DNA of 64,000 bases from Vibrio metoecus (GCF_009665255.1 NZ_CP035686.1:2490001-2554000), one strand, 5' to 3'. Positions 42,707 through 52,713 are shown, counted from the first letter of the stretch. Notes: generated by a model not told the origin, from the sequence alone. Numbers and translations are program-made.

Positions 42707-44503
42707 TTAAACAATAAAGCTCGCCCCTTGTTCGGCGGAAGAGACCGCTTGGCGCATCACTTTAAACAATTCGCGTCCCCACATTTGTTGGTCACGCTCG
42801 GTATCGAGTACCAAGGCTTGGCGGTGACTCATGTCAGTCAGGTTTTCCAACGTACCCGTGCTGCAATCTAGGCGCACTAGGTCACCATCACGCACTAGGC
42901 CAATGGCTCCGCCGCGTACCGCTTCTGGTGATACATGGATAGCGGAAGGAATTTTGCCAGATGCACCGGACAAACGACCATCCGTCACTAACGCGACTTT
43001 GAATCCAGCCTTTTGCACGTTGCCCAAAATTGGCATCAGTTTGTGCAACTCTGGCATACCATTGGCCGCAGGGCCATTGTGCGTCACCACCACGATGCAA
43101 TCTTTATTGAGCTCGCCACGCTGGTACGCGGCTTCCACTTCATGCTGACATTGGAATACCACCGCCGGTGCTTCAATGATTCGCTGCTCCTCTTTCACCG
43201 CAGAGACTTTGATCACCGCACGGCCTAAGTTACCGCTGAGCACTTTGGTGCCGCCAGTCGCTTGGAAACACGCTTCGCTAGCCGCGATCACTTGCGCATC
43301 ACGCGTGCCATCACACGCAACCCAACGCAGCTCGCCATCCACCAACTCAGGCAGAGTCAGCTGATCACTAAACTCACCAAACACCGGTGTTACGTCTGAA
43401 TGCAGCAACTTGGCTTCATGCAAACGCTTCATCAGCGCGGGTACACCGCCCGCTTGTTGGAAAGCGTTCATATCCGCGGGGCCATTCGGGTACACCTTCG
43501 CTAGCAGAGGAACCACGTCAGACAGATCACTCATGTCTTGCCACGTCAGCAAAATTCCTGCCGCACGTGCCACCGCCAGCATATGAATCGTATGGTTCGT
43601 GCTGCCACCTGATGCCAACAGAGCCACAATACCATTAAGTAAGCTTTTCTCTGTTACCACTTCATAGAGTGGGCGATATTGAGCGGAACCTTGCGTCATG
43701 CTAGCGATTTTTACGGTGGCATCATCATTCAATGCTTGGCGCAGCGCTGAGTGAGGGTGCACAAACGCCGAGCCCGGCAGCATCAACCCCATCGCTTCAA
43801 ACACTAATTGGTTGGTATTTGCCGTGCCGTAAAAAGTACAAGTGCCTGGTGCATGGTATGCCTGACACTCCATATTCAGCAGTGCCTCTTTACCCACTTC
43901 ACCCGCCGCATACTTTTGGCGAATATCGACTTTCTCTTCGTTACTGATACCAGTCGCCATTAAGCCTGCAGGCATAAACGCGGTCGGCAGATGAGCGTAA
44001 GAGAGCGCGCCCATCAATTGCCCCGGGGCAATTTTGTCACAGATGCCGAGCAGCAAAGTGGCATCAAACACATTGTGACTGAGGGAGAGTGCGGTCGCCT
44101 GCGCAATCAAATCACGCGAAAACAGCGACATATCCATCCCCGGTTGGCCCTGCGTCACGCCATCGCACATCGCGGGCACACCTCCGGCTACCTGCGCTGT
44201 GTGGCCATATTCAGCCAACACCATTTTAATGCGGTCTGGATAGTGCTGATAAGGTTGATGCGCACTGAGCATGTCATTGTACGAGGTGACAATCGCCACA
44301 TTACTGCGCGTGAAATCGAGAATCGCTTTTTTCTCTGTGCTGCAAGAGGCCGCCACTGCGTGGGCTAAATTACCGCAAGAGAGTGAGGTGCGACCTTTGC
44401 CGGCTTTTTCTTGTGCTTGACTGCGTGCAATGAATGCCGCGCGTGCTTCACGGCTACGCTCGATTAGATTTTCAGTGACTTTGGCTAAAACCGGATGAAT
44501 CAT
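42707..44503 (-). CDS. edd: 6-Phosphogluconate dehydratase
   Basis: About 598 residues of the IlvD/Edd dehydratase family, converting 6-phosphogluconate to KDPG in the Entner-Doudoroff pathway. Iron-sulfur cysteines lie in GVPAMCDGVTQGQPGMDMSLFSR and LLGICDKIAPGQLMGAL, with FYGTANTNQ and VTDGRLSGASGKIPSAIHVSPEA further on. The ATG at 44503 follows AGGAGGGG and overlaps the gntK stop by 4 bp (ATGA); the frame continues upstream to 44563 inside gntK. Confidence 0.97.
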   Translation of the reverse strand: MIHPVLAKVTENLIERSREARAAFIARSQAQEKAGKGRTSLSCGNLAHAVAASCSTEKKAILDFTRSNVAIVTSYNDMLSAHQPYQHYPDRIKMVLAEYGHTAQVAGGVPAMCDGVTQGQPGMDMSLFSRDLIAQATALSLSHNVFDATLLLGICDKIAPGQLMGALSYAHLPTAFMPAGLMATGISNEEKVDIRQKYAAGEVGKEALLNMECQAYHAPGTCTFYGTANTNQLVFEAMGLMLPGSAFVHPHSALRQALNDDATVKIASMTQGSAQYRPLYEVVTEKSLLNGIVALLASGGSTNHTIHMLAVARAAGILLTWQDMSDLSDVVPLLAKVYPNGPADMNAFQQAGGVPALMKRLHEAKLLHSDVTPVFGEFSDQLTLPELVDGELRWVACDGTRDAQVIAASEACFQATGGTKVLSGNLGRAVIKVSAVKEEQRIIEAPAVVFQCQHEVEAAYQRGELNKDCIVVVTHNGPAANGMPELHKLMPILGNVQKAGFKVALVTDGRLSGASGKIPSAIHVSPEAVRGGAIGLVRDGDLVRLDCSTGTLENLTDMSHRQALVLDTERDQQMWGRELFKVMRQAVSSAEQGASFIV

Positions 44504-45015
44504 AACCCCTCCTGCTCTTGCAGTGCTTGAATGGCACCATTCACAATCTCTTGCACTGAGCAATCAATCGGAATGATCAGCGTTTTCGGCTCACCATCTG
44601 GGCGCTGTAAGGTTTCAAATTGGCTGTTGACCATGTTCTCTTTCATGAAATGGCCTTGGCGAGCGCGCATACGCTCCATGATCAGCTCTTTCGAGCCATC
44701 TAAGAACAAGAAGGTCACATTCTGGTTGCCTTCACGGATCTGATCGCGGTACTGCTTTTTGAGTGCTGAACACACAATCACGCCGTGTTCATTTTTACTC
44801 TCAAGGCTGTAGGCGGCATCGCGAATACGCTCCAACCAAGGCTTACGATCTTCGTCATCTAACGGTTGGCCGGAGGCCATTTTCTGAATATTGGCGCGCG
44901 GATGAAGATCATCGCCATCAATGAATTTTCGCCCAGTCTGCTTTGCCAATAACTCACCAATGGTGCTTTTACCGCAAGCACAAACCCCCATCACAATGAT
45001 GCTACTACCGGCCAT
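44500..45015 (-). CDS. gntK: Gluconokinase
   Basis: A 171-residue P-loop kinase phosphorylating gluconate. The P-loop reads VMGVCACGKSTIGELLAKQ near the N terminus; the two cysteines replace the serine or glycine residues usual there. DGDDLHPRANIQKMASGQPL and VVCSALKKQYRD match the GntK family. It is translationally coupled to edd. The shared promoter region with the permease contains two GntR operators. Confidence 0.95.
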   Translation of the reverse strand: MAGSSIIVMGVCACGKSTIGELLAKQTGRKFIDGDDLHPRANIQKMASGQPLDDEDRKPWLERIRDAAYSLESKNEHGVIVCSALKKQYRDQIREGNQNVTFLFLDGSKELIMERMRARQGHFMKENMVNSQFETLQRPDGEPKTLIIPIDCSVQEIVNGAIQALQEQEGL

Positions 45016-45090
45016 AACGACTCCTTAAAACCAAACTTGCGCGTGATCGCATTTTTAAAATTCACTTCGAAATATGGGTTTATCTTATTC

Positions 45091-45120
45091 ATGTTATGGG
45101 TAACATGTTACCGGTAACTT
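45091..45120. promoter_or_regulatory. Two overlapping GntR operators
   Basis: ATGTTATGGGTAACAT at 45091-45106 and ATGTTACCGGTAACTT at 45105-45120, sharing two bases. They lie between divergent gntK-edd and permease-eda, so GntR can repress both units from one spot. Confidence 0.85.
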
Positions 45121-45127
45121 CACTAAA

Positions 45128-45143
45128 TGTGAGCTATAACACA
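45128..45143. promoter_or_regulatory. Predicted CRP site
   Basis: TGTGA-N6-ACACA, one mismatch from the CRP consensus, next to the GntR operators. It fits catabolite control of gluconate use. Confidence 0.55.
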
Positions 45144-45169
45144 AACTATAAAATCTGGACGGTGAACTC

Positions 45170-46546
45170 ATGGACCCTTTACTACAAACCTCTGATCCAA
45201 CCTATCTCTTATCCGTGGCGGCGGTTGCGATTGTTGCGCTACTGCTGCTGATTATTCGCTTTAAAATCCACGCTTTTGCTTCACTGACCTTAGTCAGTTT
45301 AGGCACGGCGATTGCCACTGGCGTCTCTTCAGACAAGGTGGTTTCCACCATGATGACGGGGTTTGGCGGTACGCTCGCTTCCGTTGCGCTACTGGTCGGC
45401 CTTGGTGCAATGATCGGTAAAATTTTAGAAGTGACAGGCGGTGCGAAAGTGCTAGCGGATACGCTGATCGGCCGCTTCGGCGAACAGCGCGCCCCGTTTG
45501 CGCTCGGCGTAGCATCGCTACTGTTTGGCTTCCCCATCTTCTTTGATGCGGGCCTGATTGTGATGATGCCGATCATTTTCAGCGTTGCGAAACGCTTTGG
45601 TGGCTCACCACTGAAATACGCGCTGCCTTCAGCAGGTGCGTTTGCGGTAATGCACGCCTTTGTTCCACCGCATCCGGGGCCGGTTGCGGCAGCCGAACTG
45701 CTGGGTGCAAACATTGGCCTGCTCCTGATGGTCGGTATTCTGGTGGCAATCCCAACATGGTATTTGGGCGCTTACTTATTCGGTCTGTATGCCGGTAAAA
45801 AATTCGACATCCCTCTGTCTAAAGCGTTCTTCAATACCGATGCGATCATTGATGAAGCCAAGCTGCCAAAATTTGCGACCGTAATGACCATTCTGGTATT
45901 GCCAGTACTGCTGATTTTCATGGATACCGGCTTAAACACCCTCGCGGTTGCAGGCATCATTGATGGCAAAACACCGGCCGTAGAATTCCTACGTATGCTG
46001 GGGAAAACTCCGATTGCCCTGTTGATCACTCTGCTGGTTTGTTTGGCGGCATTTGCCAAAGATTACGGTATGGCACGCCTCGAAAAACTGTGTGGTGACT
46101 CTCTTGCACCAATCTGTGCGGTGATTCTAGTGACGGGTGCGGGCGGCATGTTCGGTGGCGTACTGCGTGCCAGCGGCATTGGTAGCGCGCTGGCTGGCGT
46201 GCTCTCGGATACAGGTATGCCAATTGTGATAGCAGCATTTGTCATTTCTACCTGTTTGCGTGTGGCACAAGGCTCAGCCACTGTAGCACTCACTACCACG
46301 GCAGCCCTAATTGCACCAACGGTAGCGGCAACCACTGGCTTATCGGAACTGGATCTGTGCTTTATCGTGATTTCGATTGCCGGCGGTGCTACTGTGCTTT
46401 CACATTTTAACGATTCTGGTTTCTGGCTGGTGTCACGCTTGATGGAGATGGATGAGAAAACCACTCTGAAAACGTGGACTGTGATGGAAACCCTTTTGGG
46501 CGGTATCGCCTTCCTGATTGTGGCAACACTCAGCTTTATTCTGTAG
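45170..46546 (+). CDS. Gluconate:H+ symporter (GntP/GntU family)
   Basis: A 458-residue inner-membrane permease of the Gnt family with about 12 hydrophobic helices. Typical family segments are GLGAMIGKILEVTGGAKVLADT, FPIFFDAGLIVMMPI, FVPPHPGPVAAAELLGANIG and RVAQGSATVALTTTAALIAP. It imports gluconate for GntK. It is divergent from gntK, with GntR and CRP sites in between, and is followed 12 bp later by eda. I cannot tell from sequence whether it is orthologous to GntU, GntT or GntP. Confidence 0.93.
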   Translation: MDPLLQTSDPTYLLSVAAVAIVALLLLIIRFKIHAFASLTLVSLGTAIATGVSSDKVVSTMMTGFGGTLASVALLVGLGAMIGKILEVTGGAKVLADTLIGRFGEQRAPFALGVASLLFGFPIFFDAGLIVMMPIIFSVAKRFGGSPLKYALPSAGAFAVMHAFVPPHPGPVAAAELLGANIGLLLMVGILVAIPTWYLGAYLFGLYAGKKFDIPLSKAFFNTDAIIDEAKLPKFATVMTILVLPVLLIFMDTGLNTLAVAGIIDGKTPAVEFLRMLGKTPIALLITLLVCLAAFAKDYGMARLEKLCGDSLAPICAVILVTGAGGMFGGVLRASGIGSALAGVLSDTGMPIVIAAFVISTCLRVAQGSATVALTTTAALIAPTVAATTGLSELDLCFIVISIAGGATVLSHFNDSGFWLVSRLMEMDEKTTLKTWTVMETLLGGIAFLIVATLSFIL

Positions 46547-46558
46547 AGGTATGGACTC

Positions 46559-47164
46559 ATGACCATTGAACAACGCTTACGAGCGATCAAAATTGTCCCT
46601 GTTATTGCGATTAATGATGTCGCCCACGCACTGCCATTGGCCAAAGTGCTGGTAGAAAACGGTTTGCCTTGTGCAGAAGTCACTTTCCGTACCGAAGCAG
46701 CGGCGGAATCCATCCGTATCATGCGTGAAGCTTACCCTGAGCTACTGATCGGTGCGGGTACCGTACTCACAAGCGCACAAGTGGACGAAGCCATTGCGGC
46801 AGGTGCCGATTTCATCGTTAGCCCGGGTCTGAACCCGACCACAGTGAAATATTGTCAGCAGCGCAATATCGCGATCATTCCGGGCGTCAACAACCCAAGT
46901 TTGGTAGAGCAAGCGATGGAAATGGGTCTGCGTACCCTGAAGTTCTTCCCGGCCGAGCCATCTGGCGGCATTGCGATGCTGAAAGCGCTGAGCGCGGTGT
47001 ACCCAGTCAGCTTTATGCCAACGGGTGGTATCAATCCAAACAATGCGCAAGAGTATCTGGCGCTCAAATCGGTTGTCGCGTGTGGCGGCACTTGGATGGT
47101 ACCAACTGACCTGATGGACAAAGGCGATTGGGATGCGCTAGCGGAGCTGGTACGCAACGTCTAA
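46559..47164 (+). CDS. eda: KDPG/KHG aldolase
   Basis: A 201-residue class I aldolase cutting KDPG to pyruvate and glyceraldehyde 3-phosphate, the last step of the Entner-Doudoroff pathway. Visible are the N-terminal KIVPVIAINDVAHALPLAK, the catalytic Glu in LPCAEVTFRTEAA near 45, LIGAGTVLTSAQVDEAI near 65 and the Schiff-base Lys in LRTLKFFPAEPSGG near 130. It follows the permease in one transcript, with AGAGGTATGG before the ATG. Confidence 0.97.
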   Translation: MTIEQRLRAIKIVPVIAINDVAHALPLAKVLVENGLPCAEVTFRTEAAAESIRIMREAYPELLIGAGTVLTSAQVDEAIAAGADFIVSPGLNPTTVKYCQQRNIAIIPGVNNPSLVEQAMEMGLRTLKFFPAEPSGGIAMLKALSAVYPVSFMPTGGINPNNAQEYLALKSVVACGGTWMVPTDLMDKGDWDALAELVRNV

Positions 47165-47181
47165 CACAATCAACACTCCTG

Positions 47182-47212
47182 ATAAGGCCAAGCTATGCTT
47201 GGCCTTTTTTAT
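47182..47212 (+). terminator. Terminator after eda
   Basis: AAGGCCAAGC / GCTTGGCCTT stem with a TAT loop, followed by a TTTT tract. Confidence 0.88.
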
Positions 47213-47368
47213 GTCGACGTCGATACGTCTAAAAGAGACCCTGCCCACAACTTCACCATTTTTCCCCTTTGGTCGCATTTACCTTACTAAAAACAATTTG
47301 TTACAGTCTTGCGTGCGATGAAAATTTAACCCACGCGTTCGCCAGTCATATCTCAAGGAGTGATGCTT

Positions 47369-49009
47369 ATGACGACCCTTAGCCTGCGCCACCTGTCTAT
47401 CCGTAACCGCTTATTTTTACTAACGGCGGCCATTTTATTACTGCTTGCCATTCCATTCGGTATCACAGTGAAAGACTATCGAAGCGACCTTATGCTGGAG
47501 AAGCAAACCCAAACCCAGCACTTGGTCGAAACCGCTTACACCTTGCTTGAACACTATGCTCAGCAAGCGACACAAGGCGCATTGAGTACGGAACAAGCGC
47601 AAGCCGCTGCCAAGCAAGCGATCGCCCAATTACGTTATGGCAACAACGATTATTTTTGGATCAACGATGCGCAGCCTGCCATGGTAATGCACCCGATGAA
47701 ACCCGATTTGAATGGCAAAGATCTACGCAGCTTTAAAGATCCAAACGGTAAAGCGCTATTTATCGAAATGGTCAAAGTCGCGCAACAAAGCCAACAAGGC
47801 GTCGTTGAATATCAGTGGCCGAAACCGGGCGCCGAACAACCCGTCGACAAAGTCTCTTACGTCAAACTGTTTAAACCTTGGGGCTGGATTATTGGTACGG
47901 GCATCTATGTCGATGATGTGAATGCGCTGGTGATGCAGCGACTCAGCTCCGTGTTTGTCTGGGTTATCGCCACTCTCATCTTGTTAATTGCCTTTGCTAG
48001 CCTAATCGGCCGTAGCATTACGCAACCGTGCGGGGAAACACTGGCAACCCTAAAAAATATTGCCCAAGGCGAAGGGGATCTCACCCGCCAACTCAGTGCA
48101 ACCGGCAAAGATGAACTGACGCACATCGCCCAAGCCTTTAACCTATTTACCGGTAAAATTCGCACCATTCTGCAAGACATTACCCCGATCACCGACAGTG
48201 TTACTGGCTCTGCGGATGAACTCACCCAAGTCGCGCAGAGTGCATCTAGCAAAGCCTACGAACAGCATCAAGCGGTGGATACCGTGGCCTCGGCAATGAA
48301 TGAACTGCATGCGTCAAACCAAGAAGTGGCTCAAGCTGCTAGCCAAGCGGAACAAGCCGCGCGCAATGCCGATAATGCAGCTAGCCAAGGCCGCCAAGCG
48401 ATTAATCAAACCTCTTCGCACATGCAAACCCTGCGAGACCAACTGACTCGAACCGAGCAAGAGACGCAAACTCTCGCCCAAGAGACTCAATCCGTTAGCG
48501 CAGTCTTAGAAGTGATCCGTGGCGTGGCCGAGCAGACCAACTTACTGGCTCTGAACGCGGCAATTGAAGCAGCACGCGCCGGTGAGCAAGGCCGAGGTTT
48601 TGCGGTAGTGGCCGATGAAGTTCGCACCTTGGCGACTCGTACGCAATCGAGCACCAATGAGATTGAACAGATCATTGGCGGTTTGCAGAAAAAAGCGCAA
48701 AGTGTCAGTCAATCTATGACGCAAACCCAGCAGCAATCACGCGTCACTCAACAACAAGCGGATCAAGCGCAGCAGATGCTTAATGAGATTGAAGCGCAAA
48801 TCCAAACCATTTTGTCTTTCAACCAACATATTGCCAGTGCGAGCGCCCAGCAATCCGAGGCCACCAACGAAATTACCCGTAACCTCACCCAGATTGCTGA
48901 GCACAGCACCCAAGCCGCTGCTCAAGCGAACCAAGTGGCTGCCGCTAGTGAACAGTTGATGGAAAATGGCCAGCATCTGGCTCGCAGCTTAGCGGTGTTT
49001 AAAATCTGA
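47369..49009 (+). CDS. Methyl-accepting chemotaxis protein with single Cache domain
   Basis: About 546 residues. A membrane helix near the N terminus (LFLLTAAILLLLAIPFG) leads to a periplasmic sCache_2-type domain (about 35-180, with YGNNDYFWINDAQPAMVMHP and WGWIIGTGIYVDDV). A second helix (VWVIATLILLIAFASLIG) follows, then a HAMP domain and the MCP signalling hairpin tip EQTNLLALNAAIEAARAGEQ near 395. The ligand is not predictable. The ATG at 47369 lies 8 bp after AAGGAG and is better placed than GTG 47360 or ATG 47363. Confidence 0.93.
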   Translation: MTTLSLRHLSIRNRLFLLTAAILLLLAIPFGITVKDYRSDLMLEKQTQTQHLVETAYTLLEHYAQQATQGALSTEQAQAAAKQAIAQLRYGNNDYFWINDAQPAMVMHPMKPDLNGKDLRSFKDPNGKALFIEMVKVAQQSQQGVVEYQWPKPGAEQPVDKVSYVKLFKPWGWIIGTGIYVDDVNALVMQRLSSVFVWVIATLILLIAFASLIGRSITQPCGETLATLKNIAQGEGDLTRQLSATGKDELTHIAQAFNLFTGKIRTILQDITPITDSVTGSADELTQVAQSASSKAYEQHQAVDTVASAMNELHASNQEVAQAASQAEQAARNADNAASQGRQAINQTSSHMQTLRDQLTRTEQETQTLAQETQSVSAVLEVIRGVAEQTNLLALNAAIEAARAGEQGRGFAVVADEVRTLATRTQSSTNEIEQIIGGLQKKAQSVSQSMTQTQQQSRVTQQQADQAQQMLNEIEAQIQTILSFNQHIASASAQQSEATNEITRNLTQIAEHSTQAAAQANQVAAASEQLMENGQHLARSLAVFKI

Positions 49010-49043
49010 TCCCGCGACCATGCTTTTCACCTAAATTGCACCA

Positions 49044-49080
49044 TGAAAAAAGAGAGAGCCGTAAGGCTCTCTCTGTGTAT
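49044..49080 (-). terminator. Terminator at the mcp/cadA convergence
   Basis: AGAGAGAGCC / GGCTCTCTCT stem with a GTAA loop. On the minus strand it is followed by TTTTTTCATGG, so it mainly serves cadA. Confidence 0.85.
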
Positions 49081-49130
49081 CAGCGTCCATTGGGGAATTA
49101 CGCTGTCTTTATAGGGTGATTCAAGCTGGC

Positions 49131-51266
49131 TTAGTCTTTCAGCACTTTCACGGTGTAAGAGCCATCTTTTTGGCGATACAAACCGTGAATATCAGTATCA
49201 AAACCTGGGTAATGCGCACCGATTTCACACAGCATTTCCAAGAAATCCAACACTGGACGAGAGCTGTCTGTCACCATTTCACCTGGCAGTACCAATGGCA
49301 CGCCTGGAGGATAAGGCAGGATCATGTTGGCACTCACGCGACCCACCATCTCGTTAAGCAGGATCTCTTCGGTTTGACCGCGCAGCTCTTGTTGCCATGC
49401 GACGTGTGGCGTGACTTTCATCTCTGGCAGCACATCGAACGCTTTGTACATCAGCTCTGGCAGTTGGTATTTACGGGTTAAATCGTGAATGCCTTGCGCC
49501 AACTCTTGAATACGCATGCCTTCGTAGAAAGCTGGGTCTTCACGGTACAGTGAAGGCAGCATAGTACGAATGGTCAGGTTCAGATCGTAACCGCGTTTGA
49601 ACTCAGTCAAGCCGCGCAGCAACTGCATTGCTTTTGACTTATCAATACCGATAGAGAACAGGAACAGCAGGTTATAAGGGCCGGTTTTCTCGACCACGAT
49701 GCCGTGTTCATCAAGATATTTCGATACCAGTGATGCCGGAATACCGCTCTGCTCCAATTCGCCATCTTTGCTCATTCCCGGAGTGAGCAGAGTGATTTTG
49801 ATTGGGTCAAGATACATGTGGTTGTCATCAAGATTCTTGAAGCCATGCCAATCTTGGTTTGGATCGAGTTTCCAGCACTCGGTAGTCTCAATGTTCTCGG
49901 GTTGCCAAACATCGAAGAACCAACCTTCACTCTCGCCTTTCAGGCGTTTGATCTCTTTACGGAAGCGAATCGCACGATCAATCGAATCTTGCATCAACTT
50001 ACGACCAGTGTTGCCACGCATCATCGCCGCAGCAGTTTCAGTCGATGCCACAATACCGTACTGTGGTGAGGTTGAGGTGTGCATCATAAAGGCTTCGTTG
50101 AACGACTCGCGGTCAAACTCACCTTTGACATGAATCATCGAGGCTTGCGAGAACGCCGCCAGCAGTTTGTGAGTTGACTGGGTTTCGTAGAACACTTTAC
50201 CCGGCATCGCTTCACCACTCATGCCGCACTTGCCTTCATAAATACGGTTGAAGTTAGTGTAAGGCACCCATGCACTGTCGAAGTGGATGTGTTTGCAATC
50301 CAGCGACTCTTTGATGAACTGGGTGTTGTACAGTAGGCCATCGTAAGTCGAGTTGGTGATCACCGCGTAGCTTGGCGCGCTCGCACCCGGAGTGTTTGCC
50401 ACTTTCTCTGCAATCACTTCACGGCTAAATTCGCTCTGTGGAATACCACCGAGAATGCCGTAAGCGTTACGGGTTGGACGGAAGTAAATGGGGGTGACGT
50501 CCGTCATCATCATTAAGTGAGTCAATGACTTATGACAGTTACGATCCACCAGCACTGTGCTGCCCGCAGGCGCTGAGAACATACCGACGATCTTGTTCGA
50601 GGTCGATGTACCGTTGGTCACGATGTAAGAGGCATCGGCATTGAACGTGCGTGCGATGTACTCTTCTGCTTCTTTGTGTGGGCCGGAGTGATCGAGCAGT
50701 GAACCCAGTTCTGGCATCGAAATCGATACGTCCGCTTTGAAAGTATTTGGACCGTAGAAATCGTAGAAAATGCTGCCAACAGGGCTTTTCTGGAACGCAG
50801 TACCGCCCATATGGCCCGGAGTACAGAAGGTGTATTTACCCTCTTCTACGTATTTGAACAGCGCCTTAGTAAACGGAGGCATGATAGCGTCTTTGTATTC
50901 TTGAGTCGCTTGATTGATCTTGATTGCGATATCGTCGGCCATGCCCAGAGCGTATTCGAAGAAATGCACGTTGAGGCGCAGGTCGGTTAGCGAAATATCT
51001 AACGTCGATTGCTCGTTAGCAAAGGCGTGCACCGGCAGTTTTTCATTAACTTTACTGATGCGCTCACACAGCTCTAGCGAGTATTTATCCCAGTCGAACA
51101 GCACGCCGCAAATGCGTGGATTCATCTCAATCATCTTGATCAGATCTTTGTCATCCACCGGATAAACCACGTCGTAACCGGCTTTTTCTAATGCTGCATG
51201 CAGTTGGCGAACAGGCTCTTCTTTAAAGAACACACCCATGTGGTTCAAGATAGCGAAAATATTCAT
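49131..51266 (-). CDS. cadA: Inducible lysine decarboxylase
   Basis: A 711-residue PLP enzyme converting lysine to cadaverine and consuming a proton, used in acid resistance. It has the wing domain start MNIFAILNHMGVFFKEEPVRQ, GKYTFCTPGHMGGTAFQKSPVG near residue 150 and the PLP-lysine region YETQSTHKLLAAFSQASMIHVKG near 365. Very high similarity to E. coli CadA is visible along the chain. The frame opens upstream at 51332, but the ATG at 51266 after TTGGAGATG is the proper start. It follows cadB. Confidence 0.97.
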   Translation of the reverse strand: MNIFAILNHMGVFFKEEPVRQLHAALEKAGYDVVYPVDDKDLIKMIEMNPRICGVLFDWDKYSLELCERISKVNEKLPVHAFANEQSTLDISLTDLRLNVHFFEYALGMADDIAIKINQATQEYKDAIMPPFTKALFKYVEEGKYTFCTPGHMGGTAFQKSPVGSIFYDFYGPNTFKADVSISMPELGSLLDHSGPHKEAEEYIARTFNADASYIVTNGTSTSNKIVGMFSAPAGSTVLVDRNCHKSLTHLMMMTDVTPIYFRPTRNAYGILGGIPQSEFSREVIAEKVANTPGASAPSYAVITNSTYDGLLYNTQFIKESLDCKHIHFDSAWVPYTNFNRIYEGKCGMSGEAMPGKVFYETQSTHKLLAAFSQASMIHVKGEFDRESFNEAFMMHTSTSPQYGIVASTETAAAMMRGNTGRKLMQDSIDRAIRFRKEIKRLKGESEGWFFDVWQPENIETTECWKLDPNQDWHGFKNLDDNHMYLDPIKITLLTPGMSKDGELEQSGIPASLVSKYLDEHGIVVEKTGPYNLLFLFSIGIDKSKAMQLLRGLTEFKRGYDLNLTIRTMLPSLYREDPAFYEGMRIQELAQGIHDLTRKYQLPELMYKAFDVLPEMKVTPHVAWQQELRGQTEEILLNEMVGRVSANMILPYPPGVPLVLPGEMVTDSSRPVLDFLEMLCEIGAHYPGFDTDIHGLYRQKDGSYTVKVLKD

Positions 51267-51375
51267 TTGGACATCTCCAAGGCGAAAAAAGGCGCTCTCT
51301 GTGCACTGCACAGTGAGTAAGACGAGCGCCATAGTGAATTCAGAAAGCTGGCGTGGCAGACGCCAGCAAGGTCAA

Positions 51376-52713
51376 TCAGAACTGAGCCGAAGCTTGTTGT
51401 GGATGAGTCTCGATGTATTTATCCAGACCCGCTTTTTTGCTGTAGAACATCAGAATAATCAGCGACATGATGAAGGTTGCAGTCAGGGTTGAACCCTCTG
51501 CACCAGCCAGCGCCACCATACAGAACAGGCTAGCAATACCGGAGAACAACATCACAAACGTATTGCGAGTGGTCATGCCTTCGAAGCGGATCAGGTTAAT
51601 GCTGGAGTAGAAATAAGGCAGCATGGTCAGCAGAACCGCATCGGTGGTCAGTTGGTTAAACAGATCGGAAGCGTGCGCAGTTTCTGAGCTGAAGAACATC
51701 AGCACCAGCATCAGCAGTGTCATCATGCTGGAAGCAATCAGCAGACCTTTTTTCGGCACACCGTTGCGATCGGTTTCACCGAACACTTTCGGGAAGTTGC
51801 CATCGTTAGCGGCACGTTTGCCCGCTTCGCCGACCAGCATCATCCAAGAGCCAAGTGAAGTGAAACATGCCAATGCCGTAAAGGCAGACACGAATGGCGC
51901 AGTCCAGCTACCAAACAGTGCGGTGGTCGCCAGCGCAAAAGGTGCACCAGATGCCGCCACTTCAGAAGCAGGGAACATACCGCTGATCATTTGGGTAGAA
52001 AGAATGTAGATAAGACCCGCAAGACCAGTACCTAACATGGTTGCCAGTGGTACCGTGCGTTTTGGGTTTTCGACCATACCGGAAGAAACCGCTGCCGATT
52101 CGACACCCACGAAAGACCACAGACAAATCAGCACTGCGGTGATCACCGCATGGCCATCGCTACCAGCAGACACGTTCCAGTTTTGGCTGTAGAGCGCGCT
52201 GTCAAAGTGCGTCCAACCAAACAGAGCCGTACCGACTACAGGGATCAAAATCAGCACCAAACCAATGGTACATAAACGGCTTACCCAGCTACCACCAAGC
52301 AAGTTGACTAAGGTAAATAGCCAAACCGAAGCAATGGTCGCTAAACCAGCAGGGATCGGGTTATTCAGCACCGGGAAGAACACCGAAAGGTAAGAAACAC
52401 CGGTAATCGCAATCGCCAAATTACCAATCCAGTTAGCGTGGTAGTAAAGCACGCCCGTTTGGAAACCAAACACCGGTGACACTTCCCCTGCATAAGCAAT
52501 CGGGCCACCCTCTTGCGGGTTTTTGGTTGCCAAACGAGCAAACACAAACGCCAAACTGAGTGCGCCAACAATGCAGATCAGCCAGCTATAAATGGAAATT
52601 GAACCTACGCTCGCTAGCGTAGAAGGAAGCAGAGCAATACCACTGCCCATCATGTTGCCAGCCACCACACCCGTACAGGCGATCAGGCCGATTTTTTTTG
52701 CATTTGATGACAT
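51376..52713 (-). CDS. cadB: Lysine/cadaverine antiporter
   Basis: A 445-residue APC-family antiporter with about 12 membrane helices, importing lysine and exporting cadaverine. The first helix carries the APC substrate loop VVAGNMMGSGIALLPSTLA. GGPIAYAGEVSPVFGFQTG and LWSFVGVESAAVSSGMVENPKRTVP match CadB/AdiC-type antiporters. It is the first gene of cadBA. The 700-bp upstream region should hold the CadC-responsive promoter. Confidence 0.96.
   Translation of the reverse strand: MSSNAKKIGLIACTGVVAGNMMGSGIALLPSTLASVGSISIYSWLICIVGALSLAFVFARLATKNPQEGGPIAYAGEVSPVFGFQTGVLYYHANWIGNLAIAITGVSYLSVFFPVLNNPIPAGLATIASVWLFTLVNLLGGSWVSRLCTIGLVLILIPVVGTALFGWTHFDSALYSQNWNVSAGSDGHAVITAVLICLWSFVGVESAAVSSGMVENPKRTVPLATMLGTGLAGLIYILSTQMISGMFPASEVAASGAPFALATTALFGSWTAPFVSAFTALACFTSLGSWMMLVGEAGKRAANDGNFPKVFGETDRNGVPKKGLLIASSMMTLLMLVLMFFSSETAHASDLFNQLTTDAVLLTMLPYFYSSINLIRFEGMTTRNTFVMLFSGIASLFCMVALAGAEGSTLTATFIMSLIILMFYSKKAGLDKYIETHPQQASAQF

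Noticed and set aside
49116..49481. Antisense open frames across cadA, rho, hsdR and other long genes
   Set aside because: They are shadows of strongly coding frames and carry no family motif.
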